From assembly GCA_963674895.2 (NCBI GenBank), contig CAXXCY010000002.1, positions 496,001 through 560,000 of the forward strand: 64,000 bases of DNA, in the 5' to 3' direction. The number at the start of each line of letters is the position of its first letter. Position 1 is the first letter of the stretch. Both the position numbers and the translations under genes were made by a program. The stretch is from CAXXOK01 sp963674895 (GTDB lineage: Bacteria; Bacillota; Clostridia; Christensenellales; Aristaeellaceae). The notes under the pieces were generated by a model that was not told the DNA's origin, made no database searches, and saw nothing but the letters and a program-made list of their open reading frames with translations. Positions 49,724 to 58,601 of this stretch are shown in pieces.

Positions 49724-50722
49724 CTAGCCGTTTATTGCAGACAATAACGCTTCGTGGGTTGCGACTCCCGTGGTATGGAATTGCCTGATCGTCAGTGACG
49801 CGGCAAGGTTTGCCAATTCCGCCGCCTCAGCTGCGGTCGCATGGGCTGCCAGCGCGCAGGCCAGCGCGGACAAAAAGGTATCTCCCGCGCCGCAGATGTC
49901 TATGGGTGGAGGGACGGGAACGGCCGGAACATGAGTGGCCGTTCCATGCTCGACGGCAATACACCCGTGGCTCCCTATCGTAACGAATACTGGACGCTGA
50001 TTTTTTTCACTGAGTGCCAGCGCGAGTTCTCGCAACTCTTCGACCGGCGCGCCGACCGGCCTGCCGAACTCGCGGCAGACTTCGATATCGTTGGGTTTTA
50101 CGATGACCTGTTCAAACAGGCCGATTCGGTCGCGGCTATCGACGATCACATTCAAGCCGCTCTGGGACAGTTCCGCGAGCCGTTTGCGGACAACCGGGGT
50201 AACGCAGCCGAAGGCGAATTGGTCGCAAACGCACAGAACGTCCAGCGAGGGAGCGATACGGATGAGGGCAGCCAGCAATTCGCGCTCGCACTCCGGGGGC
50301 AGCGGCGCATAGGTTTCGAAATCAAGCCGCGGATCTTCGTAAACTGTTTCGGAAAGCCCGTGCCGCATCGGCTTGATGAATGCGTTGGTGAAGCGTGCAG
50401 GATCGGTCACGAGCCCGCTCCTGTCGGCGTCCGTCTTTTGCATCGTTTCCCTAAGCAGCATGCCGCGCCAATCGTCGCCGGTCACCCCGATGGCGTAATA
50501 CTTTTTCGGGCGCAGCGCCGCGATATTGGACAATACGTTGCCCGCCGCCCCGAGACTCACGCGCTCCTTGTACACAGGGAGAGGGAAATGCGGGGTTTCA
50601 CGCGATAGCCGGCTTTTTGTAAGGTCCGCTTCCCAATACATGTCGATGCAAAAATCCCCCAACACGCCCACGGAAACGGAATCGATTTCATCAAGCAGCG
50701 ACAACAAGCGTTCTTTCCGCAT
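49724..50722 (-). CDS. PfkB family carbohydrate kinase, RfaE/HldE-like
   Basis: This 332-aa ribokinase-fold protein has VSVGVLGDFCIDMYWEAD near the start, SLGAAGNVLSNIAALRP (first PfkB signature region), VIVKPNDIEVCREFG, and PIDICGAGDTFLSALACALA, the second signature with the catalytic Asp. The layout is closest to the kinase half of HldE (heptose-phosphate kinase). Its ATG overlaps the stop of the upstream HAD fusion gene (TGATG), with GGGAGGCGG before it, so the two are coupled. Substrate is unknown; the neighbour suggests a phospho-sugar route. Confidence 0.88.
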   Translation of the reverse strand: MRKERLLSLLDEIDSVSVGVLGDFCIDMYWEADLTKSRLSRETPHFPLPVYKERVSLGAAGNVLSNIAALRPKKYYAIGVTGDDWRGMLLRETMQKTDADRSGLVTDPARFTNAFIKPMRHGLSETVYEDPRLDFETYAPLPPECERELLAALIRIAPSLDVLCVCDQFAFGCVTPVVRKRLAELSQSGLNVIVDSRDRIGLFEQVIVKPNDIEVCREFGRPVGAPVEELRELALALSEKNQRPVFVTIGSHGCIAVEHGTATHVPAVPVPPPIDICGAGDTFLSALACALAAHATAAEAAELANLAASLTIRQFHTTGVATHEALLSAING

Positions 50723-52485
50723 CAAAATCCGCCTCCCTTCGCCATCACGCGCGCGTAAAGATTAGGAATGGTCTCTTTGTGGTCGCCCGCGAAATGCCAG
50801 CCGATGCCACCGCGGCTGACGGGCCGGTTGACGATGTTCTTGCGGGGGCGGTAGTAGTATTGAGGATCGCTGTGCCCAAGCTCCGTGTGATAATCGCCCA
50901 GATCGATCAAATCGAAATTGGCCGTGGTGATGCGGTAGGTCTGGAAACCCAGATTGCGGGAGATGGACAACGCCTTGAGGAACACCTCGGGGCCGATCAC
51001 GCCGGAACCGAAGTTCAGGAATACGCCGCCGTCCAGTTGGGAAACGCTTTGGCACATTGTGTGGAAATCGATGCCGCTCGTGCCGCCGATCGCGTCGAAC
51101 CGAACGGTTGGATGCTGGTGGATGATATCGGTGCCCAGCGCGATATGATAGGTGGCCGGAACGCCCAGCAGCCATGCCTGATAGAGCACGCAATCGTCCC
51201 GATGGGGGAATTGTCCGGGGCGCTCGTGGATGTAGCGCGCGAGCGATTCTCCGTAGCCGCACCCGCTTTCCCAGCCGGCCTTGAGAGCTTCGTTCATCCA
51301 GCGTCCCGTCTGTTCCCACATGCCGAAGGAACCGTCTTCAATAGCGGTGGGAACATGCTCGGATGTGCCGCCCAGATAACACAACTCAAAATCATGAATG
51401 CTGCACGCGCCGTTTCCCGACAGATGGGTGACGATTCCCTCCCGCATCAGCGCGATCAGATAGCGCGACAGGCTGTTTTTAATCACGTGCGCACCCATGC
51501 TCAAAATCACAGGCCGCCCGTGTGTCCGCGCTGTGATAATGCGGCCGATCAGCTCGTCGAAGCCGTCGGCGTCCCATGCGGGAACCGGGGATATTCCCGG
51601 CGTCAGCAGCGTGTCGAGCCTGACGAGATTGGTGCGCTTCTCGGCGGAGTAGGTGGTGATCGCCTCAAAACTGAGCGCAGGATTTAGGTCAAGTCCGAGG
51701 AATTTAAGCACCGCCCGCAAATCGGAAAAATCGCCTGTGATCATGTCTGCGCCCGCTTCGGCCAGCCGCCTGCGCTTCTTTTCATTGATTCCCCGCCGCG
51801 TTTCCTCATCGCTGGCGATGCCGAGAGTCCGCGCGCCGGCTACTTTTCCCAGCCTGATCTCCACTTTGCCGTCGCCGACGACGGCAATCTGACCGCCGCT
51901 GAGAAGGTGATCCTCCAACAGGCTCGCAACCACGGCTTCCTTGGAGCAATCCTCCGAGTTGGGCCGGGCGCCGTGTATCTCGTCAAAATAAGGATAAAGG
52001 CCCAGCGCTTTCGCTTCGCGGATTACATGAACCTCATCCGTTCCGCTGGCGGCATAGATTTGCACGCCGTGCTGTTTCAGGGTTTGCAGCAGGCGGTACG
52101 CACCCGGGATGCGATAGGCTTCCTTGGAAACTCCGCCCTCAATTTTCTGGATACGCTCCTCAACGGGAACCGTCAGCCGTTCGTCATACGCCGCTTTGTA
52201 CTCCCACGGACCGCAAGGCGCGGCGTGATTAAGACCATAACGTTTCACAGTTTCCGCGAGCCATTTCATCTGGTGGATGGTCTGGATGCCCGCGGATTCG
52301 TCGATATAGGCGCGCACTTCCCTTCGCATCGCTTCAGTGGGACTGCCTCCCGAAATGAAATCAAGCATCATGGGTTCCATCACGTCTTCCCAGCCGTGGC
52401 GCAGCGTGGATAACGTGCCGTCGAAATCGAATATGACGGCTGTGACGGGAGTTTTCAAAGAGGTTTCCTGGGTTTGCACGGGCAT
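50722..52485 (-). CDS. HAD hydrolase fused to a deoxyhypusine-synthase-like domain
   Basis: This 587-aa protein has an N-terminal HAD domain (about residues 10-265) with motif I DFDGTLS, motif II region YAASGTD and motif IV region VVGDGKVEI. A second domain (about 275-587) is reminiscent of deoxyhypusine-synthase-fold proteins: PVILSMGAHVIKNSLSRYLI, THLSGNGACSIHDFELCYLGGTSEHV and FNFGSGVIGPEVFLKAL. Such proteins next to HldE-like kinases occur in several phyla without proven function. The start at 52485 follows AAAGGA. It overlaps the kinase by one base. It may dephosphorylate and further modify the kinase's product. Confidence 0.7.
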   Translation of the reverse strand: MPVQTQETSLKTPVTAVIFDFDGTLSTLRHGWEDVMEPMMLDFISGGSPTEAMRREVRAYIDESAGIQTIHQMKWLAETVKRYGLNHAAPCGPWEYKAAYDERLTVPVEERIQKIEGGVSKEAYRIPGAYRLLQTLKQHGVQIYAASGTDEVHVIREAKALGLYPYFDEIHGARPNSEDCSKEAVVASLLEDHLLSGGQIAVVGDGKVEIRLGKVAGARTLGIASDEETRRGINEKKRRRLAEAGADMITGDFSDLRAVLKFLGLDLNPALSFEAITTYSAEKRTNLVRLDTLLTPGISPVPAWDADGFDELIGRIITARTHGRPVILSMGAHVIKNSLSRYLIALMREGIVTHLSGNGACSIHDFELCYLGGTSEHVPTAIEDGSFGMWEQTGRWMNEALKAGWESGCGYGESLARYIHERPGQFPHRDDCVLYQAWLLGVPATYHIALGTDIIHQHPTVRFDAIGGTSGIDFHTMCQSVSQLDGGVFLNFGSGVIGPEVFLKALSISRNLGFQTYRITTANFDLIDLGDYHTELGHSDPQYYYRPRKNIVNRPVSRGGIGWHFAGDHKETIPNLYARVMAKGGGF

Positions 52486-52533
52486 CCGTCCTTTCATAAT
52501 AAATTAAAATCGTTAATCAAATAGTAAAAAAAA

Positions 52534-53619
52534 TTAACCAGCAAAAAAGCGGTGGATGACCGGCATCGCGGCAGTTCGGATAGAGCAAGGCAGGCTGCTG
52601 GACAGAACCAAATTTTCGTCAGCCGGCATGGCGGTCACGGTGCGGGTCCTTACCCGCTCGTTGATCAGCGTATGGAGCCGTTCGGATTCATATGCGACAT
52701 CACCCCGCAGTACGACTTTTTCGATGCGAAGGGTATTCACCGCGTTGACGATGGCCTGCGACAAATATTGCGCTTCCAGCTCCAACAGGAAGGCGGAATC
52801 GTCGCCCGCGTCCATCAGCGCTTCCCACGTCGGATACGGGGAGTTGGAAAGCAAGGCGGGGACGCTGGCATAGCGCTCCAGACAGCCGAAGTTACCGCAG
52901 GAGCAGGGACGCCCGTCCAGGACGATGGAAGTATGCCCGATTTCGCTGCCGCCCACGATGTGACCGTCAATCATGACGCCGGAACCGATTCCGCTGTCGA
53001 CCAGCAGCGTCAGAAAGGCGTGATGGCGGTCCATGCCGTTGAAATAGTATTCTTCCAGCGCGGTGGCCTGGGAGATATTTTCCAGCGTTACGGCTATGTC
53101 CGGCACGCCGCAGAGCGCCCCGGTAATCCTGACGCCATGCCAGGCGCTGAAATCCGGCGGATTGAGGATGATTCCCCGCTGTGCGTCCAACGGGCCGGGC
53201 GCGGTTATGCCCAGCGACTCGATCCCGGTCGGCTGCTTTGCAAGGTATGCGCAGATTTGCGCAAGCGTTACGAGCGGGGCGGAGCTGCCATGCGGGAACG
53301 CACAACGGCATATTTCTTCGCCCGCGAGATTCACGATCCCCGCGGCAATTCCGTCGCGCCGGATGTCGATACCGCCGAAGAAAAGCCGGTTGGCTTTGAG
53401 ATGGAGCAAAACCGGATGCCGCCCGCGGGCTTTGCTTTTCGGATAGCTTTCATCCAAAAAACCTTCGCGGATCAACTCGTCAACGATATAGGTGACCGCG
53501 GCGCGGGTCAATTGCAGCTTATCCGCGACGTCTGCGCGGGAAAGCGGCTCTTTTCGGACGCAATTGAGAACGCGCCTGCGGTTTTCCCGACGTAAGGAGA
53601 CATTGTTCGTAGTGATCAT
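52534..53619 (-). CDS. ROK family transcriptional regulator
   Basis: This 361-aa repressor-type ROK protein has an N-terminal winged helix-turn-helix (LSRADVADKLQLTRAAVTYIVDELIREGFL), an ASKHA sugar-binding domain (GGIDIRRDGIAAGIV, LVDSGIGSGVMI, EIGHTSIV) and the zinc motif CSCGNFGCLE. Its recognition helix (LTRAAV) matches that of the ROK regulator at 57.4 kb. Its promoter carries half-sites TTTGTTAA and TTGACAAA, so it probably represses itself. It precedes the HAD/PfkB pair, the likely target operon. Confidence 0.9.
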   Translation of the reverse strand: MITTNNVSLRRENRRRVLNCVRKEPLSRADVADKLQLTRAAVTYIVDELIREGFLDESYPKSKARGRHPVLLHLKANRLFFGGIDIRRDGIAAGIVNLAGEEICRCAFPHGSSAPLVTLAQICAYLAKQPTGIESLGITAPGPLDAQRGIILNPPDFSAWHGVRITGALCGVPDIAVTLENISQATALEEYYFNGMDRHHAFLTLLVDSGIGSGVMIDGHIVGGSEIGHTSIVLDGRPCSCGNFGCLERYASVPALLSNSPYPTWEALMDAGDDSAFLLELEAQYLSQAIVNAVNTLRIEKVVLRGDVAYESERLHTLINERVRTRTVTAMPADENLVLSSSLPCSIRTAAMPVIHRFFAG

Positions 53620-53680
53620 AAGTAGCCCCGATCAAGCGTTTCTCCGGTGTTGTGCCTCTAAATGAAAGACTGTCAGGTTG

Positions 53681-53733
53681 AGAATAGCAAAAAGCGATGT
53701 ATTTGTCAAGAATTAATTAAATACTTTAACAAA
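53681..53733 (-). promoter_or_regulatory. Promoter with ROK-type operator half-sites
   Basis: On the minus strand TTGACA (53709-53704), a 17-base spacer and TATTCT (53686-53681) form a promoter for the ROK regulator. The -35 box is part of TTGACAAA, which with TTTGTTAA (53733-53726) forms an inverted pair separated by 16 bases. The same half-sites 5 bases apart occur at 57.2 kb. Confidence 0.7.
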
Positions 53734-53787
53734 ATGCGTTATGCAGAACCCGAAACGCCGTTCCACCGGAACGCAGCGGAAGGGTCG

Positions 53788-55401
53788 TCATCCGTTTTGA
53801 TACATTACGAATCGAGCCAAAGACTGAATGTCGCCTGACGCTCCCGCCGGGGCTTGCCCGCGCTTGACCATATTGGGCGTCGCGCCGAAGTAGGCTTTGA
53901 ATTTACGGTGGAAATACTTTACGTCTTTGCAGGCTATCCGGTCCGCCAATTCATATACCCGTATGTTGGGTTCCTGAATCATGAAGCGTTTCGCATATTC
54001 CATTTTGATCGCGGTAACAAAATCCACGAAATGGATACCGGTTTCTTTCCTAAAGATGGCGCTGATGTAATTCTGACTCAGCCCGAAATGCTCGGAAAGA
54101 ATCTGAAGCGAAACGGTTTCCTGACAATGCCGGTTGACGTAGTCGCAAATCCGCTTTACCGTCGGGCTGAGGGAAAAGCGGGACGGATACAGAATCGTGG
54201 CCTGCAGCTCGGAGACGATATACTGGCAGAAGGACACCAAATTGTCAAGAGTGCCGGTACGGCAGACGACGTCGAAGGATTCCATCAAGGTGCAAAACGT
54301 ACCGCCGAAGGATGGATTCGCGCCCTGCGACACATAATGATCATAGAGCTTGAAAAGAAAGAGTTTGACTGCGTTGGTAAAATCCAGCGGATTGATGCGC
54401 CGCTGTTTTGCCGAAGCGAACATATCCTGGAATAAAAGGGCGGCGCCCGGAGGACCGGAAGTACCCGCTTGTGTAATCTGGTCGAAGAACGATTGAAAGT
54501 CGATTTGACTATGCGCAGGTTCCATGGATTTGCCGACCGACCGATGGGCGACGGCGCCGGTTTGCTCGTACAATCTGAGATATGCGCAGGACAGCGCCTG
54601 CCGATAACTTTCCTGGAGGCCGTCGATGGATTCGGCTGTCCTTCCTATCCCCAGGGTAAAGCCGCAGTCCTGCCGCGAAAAGGACTGTTCAAACCGTTTG
54701 GCAAAGGATAGTAGTTGCGAACCGGCCGGATCGTCCGTGCCCAAAACACCGACCCATAATCTGGGCTTGTACTCAAAAACATAGTAATCATACGGATAGG
54801 GACTGTCCGGGAAAAGCTCCCCGAATGGCTGCGGCTGCGTTTGCACGAGCGCCGTGTTTTCGCCACAGGCCGCAAGCGCCGTCATATGGCCGTAGGGAAG
54901 AAGCAATGAATAATCCGGCCTATTGCCTAAAAAACAGGCGTCCGCGGAGTTGCTTTGGCTGAGCAGTTGCTTGAGCATGGCGAGCTTTTGCTGCGTGCGC
55001 AGAAAGGCCTTTTGCCTTTCGCAAACGCAATCGATGGTGTTCAGCGTCTTTTGTACGGTATGAATCAGCTCATTTTCGTCAAGAGGTTTGAGCATATAGT
55101 CGCAAACGTTGAGCTTGAGGGCGGTCTTGACATAATGAAACTGGTCATGCCCGCTGATGACGATGAAATGCGTGGGGTCCGGGATATTCTCCAGCCCGGC
55201 AATCATGTCCAGTCCGTTCATGCCGGGCATACAGATATCGGTGATAACGATTGACGGCTGTTCTTTTCTGACCAGCCGGGTAGCGGAAAGACCGTCGTCC
55301 GCTTCATAAAACTCGAAAATATCGGTGAATTCGGTTTCCAGCACGTTTCTGATCCGCGACCGGACCAGCGTATCGTCGTCGGCTAAAAGCAGTTTCAGCA
55401 T
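53788..55401 (-). CDS. YesN-like response regulator with AraC DNA-binding domain
   Basis: This 537-aa regulator has an N-terminal receiver (LLLADDDTLVRSRI, phospho-acceptor in SIVITDICMPGMNGLD, Lys in YMLKPLDENE), a central region of about 300 residues, and C-terminal AraC helices (VSLQILSEHFGLSQNYISAIFRKETG and YELADRIACKDVKYFHRKFKAYFGATPN). Its start lies inside the end of the kinase gene, with GGAGG upstream. Stop-start overlap shows translation coupling. The likely target is the divergent importer operon. Confidence 0.92.
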   Translation of the reverse strand: MLKLLLADDDTLVRSRIRNVLETEFTDIFEFYEADDGLSATRLVRKEQPSIVITDICMPGMNGLDMIAGLENIPDPTHFIVISGHDQFHYVKTALKLNVCDYMLKPLDENELIHTVQKTLNTIDCVCERQKAFLRTQQKLAMLKQLLSQSNSADACFLGNRPDYSLLLPYGHMTALAACGENTALVQTQPQPFGELFPDSPYPYDYYVFEYKPRLWVGVLGTDDPAGSQLLSFAKRFEQSFSRQDCGFTLGIGRTAESIDGLQESYRQALSCAYLRLYEQTGAVAHRSVGKSMEPAHSQIDFQSFFDQITQAGTSGPPGAALLFQDMFASAKQRRINPLDFTNAVKLFLFKLYDHYVSQGANPSFGGTFCTLMESFDVVCRTGTLDNLVSFCQYIVSELQATILYPSRFSLSPTVKRICDYVNRHCQETVSLQILSEHFGLSQNYISAIFRKETGIHFVDFVTAIKMEYAKRFMIQEPNIRVYELADRIACKDVKYFHRKFKAYFGATPNMVKRGQAPAGASGDIQSLARFVMYQNG

Positions 55402-57170
55402 ATGCCGCCTCCTGTCTTCCCGTTCGTACCGGCGTCAACCGGTATGCGGAACCGCACGATGGTCCCGTGCGGCTCAAGGTTGTCGATCTGCAGGGCCGCC
55501 TGATCGCCGTAGAACAGGCAAAGCCGCCTGTTGACGTTAGAAAGCCCGATGTGGTCCGTCGTTTCCGTGGTTTTCTTCGCCAGCTCGCCGCGGAGTTCCG
55601 CAAGGCGCTGCGGAGAAATTCCGCTGCCGTTGTCCGAAATGGAGAACTGAAGATACTCTTGTTCGGCTTTAGCCTCCAGCATAATCGTGCCGCCGGTCCG
55701 CATACGCTGGAACGCGTGGACGACCGCGTTTTCAACGATTGGCTGCAGGGTAAGCTTGATCATTCGGCGGGAATACAGATCCGGGTCCACGCTCACTTCC
55801 AGTTTCAGCGCGGTGCTTTGCTGCAATTTTACGATATAAAAGTAACTGGATACGTGTTCGATTTCTTCTTTCACCGTGATTTCCATTGCCGACGTGGCGA
55901 ACTTCAGGTTCAGGTATCTGCCAAGCGACAGAATAGCCTGTGCTGCCATGTAGTCGTTGTTGATCACGGCAATCGTCCGGATGGATTCCAGCGTGTTTTG
56001 GAGAAAATGCGGATTGATCTGCGCCTGCAGCATTTTAAGCTCGGCGTCTTTTTGATGGAGTTCCAGCGTATAGGTCGTATGAATGAGCGATTTGATTCTC
56101 ACGATCATGGTGTTGATCGCTTTGGCGAGCAGGCCGATTTCATCGGTGCGGTCGATGGAAACCTGGATATCGAAATCTCCCTGGCTGACCTTTGCAACGC
56201 TGTCGGATATCACCTTGAGGGGCTTGGTCAGGTTACGGGCGATCGAATAGATGACAAAGATCGCGATCAGGAGGATGACCAGCGAGGATACGGCGATCAG
56301 GGGCAGAAGCGTTTTGGCTTGTTTTGCGATATGCGCCATCGGGATGATGCAGGTTGTCCGCCAGCCATAGTCGGAGGATATTTGGGAAGATATAAGCGCG
56401 TCGCCGGTTATGCCGGTCATGGGCAGATTCTCGTTTTCATCAAGCAGGTCCCGGTATTGCGCAGACAATGGGGCGTTCGTGGAGCAGACGATTTCGCCGT
56501 TTTGATTGGATATCTGCACCGTGCCCTCCGAACTCAGCGTATAGTTGTCCAGCATTCGGGTGATGTTTTTGATGTCGTTTTCAACGACGAGGATCCCTTT
56601 TGTCTTCCCGGTGGCCATGTCCGCCAGCTTGCGCCCGAGGCAGAAGCGGACCACTGCGTCGCCGCTGGTTTTGAGGAACGTAGTTTTGAACATGCCGTCG
56701 GTATACATAAGCTCCCGATACCATGCGCTTTCGCTGGGATATGCGCTGGAAGGTGAAAACTCGTACTGATCGACCGCAACGATTTTCAGGCTGTTGAGAG
56801 GATACAGAAAAACTGCCGACGTATTGGCGTTTTGCGCGCAAGCCGTTGCGAAAAAAGAAGATAGTTTATAATACGCGTCAAGTGTCTCACGGGTTTCCGT
56901 GGGAATGGCGGCCGACGTATAGAGATACTGAATCACATCGTCGTTATATAAAAGCAAAGAGGCGAGAGAATTCATGTCGGTCAGAATAGAATCGATATTC
57001 CTGCTGATCTGTTTGGAAATCTGAAGGGTGTATTCCTGGTTGGTTTTCACCAAAATGCTTTTGGCGGAAAGATAGACGAAGAACGAGATGATCATGGTCG
57101 TGCATACGATCAGCAAACTGTATGCAATAAAGAGCTTATGATGGATGCTCAAATTATTGATATCGGACAT
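55395..57170 (-). CDS. YesM-like sensor histidine kinase
   Basis: This 591-aa membrane kinase has transmembrane segments at about residues 12-35 and 285-305, an extracellular sensor between them, a HAMP domain (ARNLTKPLKVISDSVAKVSQGDF), phospho-acceptor motif QINPHFLQNTLESI, and a GHKL ATPase (SISDNGSGIS, HIGLSNVNRRL). The frame can start at 57206, but the promoter's -10 box (57218-57213) puts the RNA start at about that base. So the ATG at 57170, preceded by AAAAGG, is preferred. It is divergent from the ROK regulator. Confidence 0.88.
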   Translation of the reverse strand: MSDINNLSIHHKLFIAYSLLIVCTTMIISFFVYLSAKSILVKTNQEYTLQISKQISRNIDSILTDMNSLASLLLYNDDVIQYLYTSAAIPTETRETLDAYYKLSSFFATACAQNANTSAVFLYPLNSLKIVAVDQYEFSPSSAYPSESAWYRELMYTDGMFKTTFLKTSGDAVVRFCLGRKLADMATGKTKGILVVENDIKNITRMLDNYTLSSEGTVQISNQNGEIVCSTNAPLSAQYRDLLDENENLPMTGITGDALISSQISSDYGWRTTCIIPMAHIAKQAKTLLPLIAVSSLVILLIAIFVIYSIARNLTKPLKVISDSVAKVSQGDFDIQVSIDRTDEIGLLAKAINTMIVRIKSLIHTTYTLELHQKDAELKMLQAQINPHFLQNTLESIRTIAVINNDYMAAQAILSLGRYLNLKFATSAMEITVKEEIEHVSSYFYIVKLQQSTALKLEVSVDPDLYSRRMIKLTLQPIVENAVVHAFQRMRTGGTIMLEAKAEQEYLQFSISDNGSGISPQRLAELRGELAKKTTETTDHIGLSNVNRRLCLFYGDQAALQIDNLEPHGTIVRFRIPVDAGTNGKTGGGIC

Positions 57171-57212
57171 TCGCCTTTTCAATTCGGGTTCCTCGCTTTC
57201 TGCCATGATCGC

Positions 57213-57255
57213 ATTTTAGCATTCCGATTGTTTGTTTGTCAAGTGGATTAACAAA
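57213..57255 (-). promoter_or_regulatory. Kinase-gene promoter with dyad operator
   Basis: The operator TTTGTCAA-GTGGA-TTAACAAA occupies 57235-57255. On the minus strand its TTGACA is a perfect -35 box, with TAAAAT 18 bases further (57218-57213). A repressor bound here would block the YesM/YesN promoter. Confidence 0.75.
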
Positions 57256-57344
57256 CTATGGAGAAAAAGGAAACACCCCTTTATAACCGACGGACAGGGC
57301 GGAGGATGACCGCGGCTGCGGCTATATTGGCGGACGGCCGCTCG

Positions 57345-57386
57345 TTTGTTAAGTGAATTGACATTCTATGGGGCAAGTGATAGGAT
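57345..57386 (+). promoter_or_regulatory. ROK-regulator promoter with dyad operator
   Basis: The second operator copy, TTTGTTAA-GTGAA-TTGACATT, lies at 57345-57365. It contains the TTGACA -35 box (57358-57363), followed by a 17-base spacer and TAGGAT (57381-57386). CTATGG follows both operator copies at 57245-57371. This suggests autorepression by the ROK protein and co-regulation of the divergent genes. Confidence 0.75.
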
Positions 57387-57428
57387 GGGGCAAGAAAACG
57401 AATATTTCATATGGAGATACGCAAGGCA

Positions 57429-58589
57429 ATGAAAAGAATCAATTCCTCAAATATCAAGGCGCATAATCGATCGCTGATTATCATCATGCTATTGAAGGAA
57501 TCCATTTCCAGAATTGAAATCGCCGCAAGAACGGGGCTCACGAGAGCGGCGGTCAGCCTGATCGTACATTCGCTCATGGAAGAGGGAATTGTGAGGGAAA
57601 CCACAAAACTCAAGTCGGTGAACGGCCGCCGCGCGACGCTGCTGGAAATAGTCAAGGACCATTGGTATGCCGGATGCGTCGATATTTCCCGCGAGGATGT
57701 CGTCGTGGGCATCGCGGACCTGTGCGGTTCGGTTTTAGTCGGGGAAGTAAAAAGCCTGCGGGCGTTTGAATCGCCGGATCAAGTGATGGCGGATTGCATC
57801 GAAACCCTGAAAAGAATGGAAAAGGACATACCCAGGGACGGCCGGCTGCTCGGCGTCGGCATCACGACGCCGGGGCCGGTCGATCCTTTACAGGGCGTAA
57901 TCATCAAGCCCGTGCGGTTCAGTGCCTGGCACGGTTATAACGTCCGGTGCTTGATTCAAAATAGTTATGCCTGTCCGGTTGCGATCGAGAATAACGAATT
58001 GGGCAGAGCTTTTGCGGAAAACTTTTACGGCTTCGGACGGAAAAGCGACAGCTTTGCCGTGCTGACGTCGCAATACGGCATCGGGTGCAGCGCAATTCTG
58101 CAGCACCGTGGATACCGGCCCCCAAACGGAATCAGCGTCGGCATCGGGCACTCGACCATCGACACAAATGGAGAACGGTGTGAATGCGGCAATATCGGCT
58201 GCCTGGAACTCTATGCGCTGCCGGAAATCATGGTGAGGAACGCCCGGAAGGAAGACGCGTCCATTACGTCCTGGAGCGTTTTGTCCCAACGCGCGGCCGC
58301 GGGAGATACCTTTTGCAGGAGCTTGATTCAAAAGGAAGCCCGGTATCTGGTCTCCGCTTTGATCGGCCTGGTCAATTTATTCGCCCTGGAATGCATTATC
58401 CTATCCGGGGATTTCTGTGTACATTCCGACTATTTGGCGGCGTGTATCGAAACGGAAGTCAATGAACGGGTTATCAATAAGGATCGAATGAGAATTCATG
58501 TGCAGGCTTCCGATATCAACGGGGATATCCGGGTTCTCGGCGCGGCCAGCGCGCTGTTCAATGAGCTGTTGATCGATCATGAAACATAA
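57429..58589 (+). CDS. ROK family transcriptional regulator
   Basis: This 386-aa regulator has an N-terminal winged helix-turn-helix (SRIEIAARTGLTRAAVSLIVHSLMEEGIV), an ASKHA domain (GCVDISREDVVVGIADL, LTSQYGIGCSAIL, GIGHSTID) and the zinc motif CECGNIGCLE. It is likely a sugar-responsive repressor. ATG 57429 is preferred to ATG 57411 because the latter has no ribosome binding site and family members normally begin close to the NSSNIKAHNRS segment. It is followed 12 bases later by the aldose epimerase-like gene. The promoter operator is described separately. Confidence 0.9.
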   Translation: MKRINSSNIKAHNRSLIIIMLLKESISRIEIAARTGLTRAAVSLIVHSLMEEGIVRETTKLKSVNGRRATLLEIVKDHWYAGCVDISREDVVVGIADLCGSVLVGEVKSLRAFESPDQVMADCIETLKRMEKDIPRDGRLLGVGITTPGPVDPLQGVIIKPVRFSAWHGYNVRCLIQNSYACPVAIENNELGRAFAENFYGFGRKSDSFAVLTSQYGIGCSAILQHRGYRPPNGISVGIGHSTIDTNGERCECGNIGCLELYALPEIMVRNARKEDASITSWSVLSQRAAAGDTFCRSLIQKEARYLVSALIGLVNLFALECIILSGDFCVHSDYLAACIETEVNERVINKDRMRIHVQASDINGDIRVLGAASALFNELLIDHET

Positions 58590-58601
58590 GAAGATACGCT
58601 G

